DNA of 14,046 nucleotides, taken from positions 1 to 14,046 of the forward strand of contig CAIMNF010000028.1 in assembly GCA_903842755.1 (NCBI GenBank), written 5' to 3'. Both the position numbers and the translations under genes were made by a program. A model generated the notes under the pieces. The model was not told where the DNA came from, searched no databases, and saw nothing but the letters and a program-made list of their open reading frames with translations. This stretch comes from Oligoflexia bacterium. GTDB lineage: Bacteria; Bdellovibrionota; UBA1018; CAIMNF01. Positions 12,819 to 14,046 of the stretch are shown here, piece after piece (the first letter of the stretch is position 1; every line of letters starts with the position of its first letter).

Positions 12819-14046
12819 ATGGGATCTTTTAAAATATTTGAAGTTAGGTTGAGCAAAGTAGTTGGCGTTATTCGTAAGAAAAAATGGCCAGTGGGCGCTC
12901 TTGTGGTTTTGGCGGGACTGCTATTGGTTTTCCAGAATGGGACCGTCGTTAACTCAATCCCTAATTTGGTTTTAACCTGCCCGAGTTCAATTAATGTTGT
13001 GTACTCAGGTACAAAAAATGCTGCAAATCATCAATATATAATGGTGCCAACAAGTGTGCCCAATACAAGCGCGCTTGGAAAGCCAGGTTTTATTGATAGC
13101 AATATTCTATCTTCTTCGAGCAAAGTTACGACTTTGAATAATGCAACTTCGGTTAGCTCTAATTTTCCAACGGCATTGGTTTCGAATGCTGCGACCGGAA
13201 CGGGAACTCTCGCTTGCGATTACCTTTACTTAGATCCAGCGTCGAAGTCCCTAGTTGCTAGTGGCGCCATTTCGACCTTTGACACGGTAGGAACTGGGAG
13301 TTTAGCGAATTGGCAATCGTGTTGGGTAACTCAAGATCAAATGGGGTTTACTTGCGTACCTAAAGGTCAAACGTCGCAAACAAGTTGCGTAAATTATTCA
13401 GGGCAAAGCGAGATTTGCCTCGATTTTGACGGTAAAATTTATCAAACCGATATTGGATTGGCTGAAAAATTATGCGGTAGTCCTTCATACTTTAACCATA
13501 CCGGTAGTTGCACCACTAATAAGCTGGTTGGTAGTTGCGTGATTCAAAAGGGGACGGCAATTGAAAGTACTTTTCGATTTTATGCACCTTTTACAGTCGC
13601 AGAAGTGCAAAAAACTTGTTTGACGATCAATGGCGGTGGTACGTTTGTGCCTGTTCCAACTCCAACTCCTTTGCCAACCCCAACTGCAACTCCGACTCCA
13701 AAGCCAACGGCAACACCAACAGGGTTGAAAAGCACGGTATTTGTCGGAAGTATTTCTAACTGGACGATCTTTCAATACGCGATGAATGAGGATACGGGAG
13801 TGCTTACTCATCAGTTTACTGGTGGATCGTATTCTAGGTCATCGATAGCATATGGCGCATGGATGATGTTTGACCCCAGCAAATCTTATATAATCGATTC
13901 TGTAGAATACAGCAACGCGATTAGCTTTTTTGATCTCCGTTCAGTGACTCAGCCATTGAACTGGATTAGTCCGTTGCAGTCGCTGTCGGGCAACGATGCG
14001 TTTGTATTTCATCCCAATGGTAAATTTGCTTTTTCCGTGAATCAGT
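12819..14046 (+). CDS. Membrane-anchored Cys-rich protein with Pro/Thr linker and beta-propeller start, 3'-truncated
   Basis: The frame is open from this ATG to the window end (409 complete codons, no stop), so the C-terminus lies outside. AGGA precedes the ATG by 4 nt. A basic head (VIRKKKWP) leads into one hydrophobic segment (GALVVLAGLLLVFQ, residues about 26-39), a signal anchor or uncleaved signal sequence. Residues 40-277 form a Ser/Thr/Asn-rich ectodomain with about ten Cys (LTCPSS, LACDYL, QSCWV, SEICLDF, KLCGS and others). Residues 278-301 are a Pro/Thr linker. From residue 303, STVFVGSISNWTIFQYAMNE and later FVFHPNGKFAFSVNQ match the blade pattern of lactonase-type (Pgl-like) seven-bladed beta-propellers. 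The protein is probably exported; its role is unknown (adhesion, binding or sugar-lactone handling are guesses). Confidence 0.82.
   Translation, partial: MGSFKIFEVRLSKVVGVIRKKKWPVGALVVLAGLLLVFQNGTVVNSIPNLVLTCPSSINVVYSGTKNAANHQYIMVPTSVPNTSALGKPGFIDSNILSSSSKVTTLNNATSVSSNFPTALVSNAATGTGTLACDYLYLDPASKSLVASGAISTFDTVGTGSLANWQSCWVTQDQMGFTCVPKGQTSQTSCVNYSGQSEICLDFDGKIYQTDIGLAEKLCGSPSYFNHTGSCTTNKLVGSCVIQKGTAIESTFRFYAPFTVAEVQKTCLTINGGGTFVPVPTPTPLPTPTATPTPKPTATPTGLKSTVFVGSISNWTIFQYAMNEDTGVLTHQFTGGSYSRSSIAYGAWMMFDPSKSYIIDSVEYSNAISFFDLRSVTQPLNWISPLQSLSGNDAFVFHPNGKFAFSVNQ
13650..13721 (+). repeat. Pro/Thr codon repeat (linker)
   Basis: A run of CCA/ACT-type codon pairs encodes residues 278-301 of the final gene (PTPTPLPTPTATPTPK and onward). 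It is a low-complexity inter-domain linker separating the Cys-rich ectodomain from the propeller. Codon choice varies (cca, cct, ccg; act, acc, acg, aca), so it is an imperfect repeat and not a recent pure microsatellite. Confidence 0.8.

Noticed and set aside
13485..13811. 108-aa minus-strand open frame at the right end
   Set aside because: Its Trp/Arg/Ser-rich composition (WSRSCSWGW) is the reverse complement of the Pro/Thr linker codons; the plus-strand frame is the real gene.

Overview
The window looks like chromosomal core sequence from a Gram-negative (diderm) bacterium. It encodes a predicted outer-membrane beta-barrel, lipoproteins with signal peptides, and a periplasmic L,D-transpeptidase-like enzyme. 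Base composition looks mid-range, and coding is dense with very short gaps. The Cys-rich N-terminus of the transpeptidase-like protein and the mix of secreted proteins recall Bdellovibrionota (Bdellovibrio and relatives) from memory. That assignment is tentative because no rRNA or database search was available. I see no tRNA or rRNA gene, insertion sequence, prophage, CRISPR array or other mobile element.

Layout, left to right. (1) The 3' part of hisS (histidyl-tRNA synthetase) is cut by the window start and followed without a gap by dut (dUTPase). (2) A minus-strand DUF455/ferritin-like diiron protein overlaps the last 125 bp of dut tail to tail. (3) A plus-strand run follows: a predicted outer-membrane barrel protein, a lipoprotein with a CsgG/LpoB-like middle and a FlgT_C-like end, lipB (octanoyltransferase, overlapping the lipoprotein gene by 26 bp), and a 60-aa single-span membrane protein. 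(4) A secreted matrixin-type zinc metalloprotease has its own extended -10 promoter. (5) valS (type 2 valyl-tRNA synthetase) may have a leaderless promoter. (6) On the minus strand are rimI-like acetyltransferase and then the L,D-transpeptidase-like gene, which converges on valS. (7) A plus-strand HD phosphohydrolase diverges from rimI. (8) The window ends inside a large membrane-anchored protein: N-terminal anchor, Cys-rich ectodomain, Pro/Thr linker, then the beginning of a lactonase-type beta-propeller.

Functionally, hisS, valS, dut, lipB, rimI and the HD enzyme are housekeeping: translation, nucleotide hygiene and lipoate. The remaining genes concern the cell envelope. The most system-like unit is the barrel plus FlgT_C-like lipoprotein pair, 14 bp apart, which I could not match to a named machine. 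Other points of interest are HisRS with an altered motif 3, LipB with an altered (Y/F)HG motif, the dut/ferritin antisense overlap, and repeated start sites with no Shine-Dalgarno sequence and a -10-like hexamer only about 8 nt upstream. No intergenic stretch exceeds about 130 bp.
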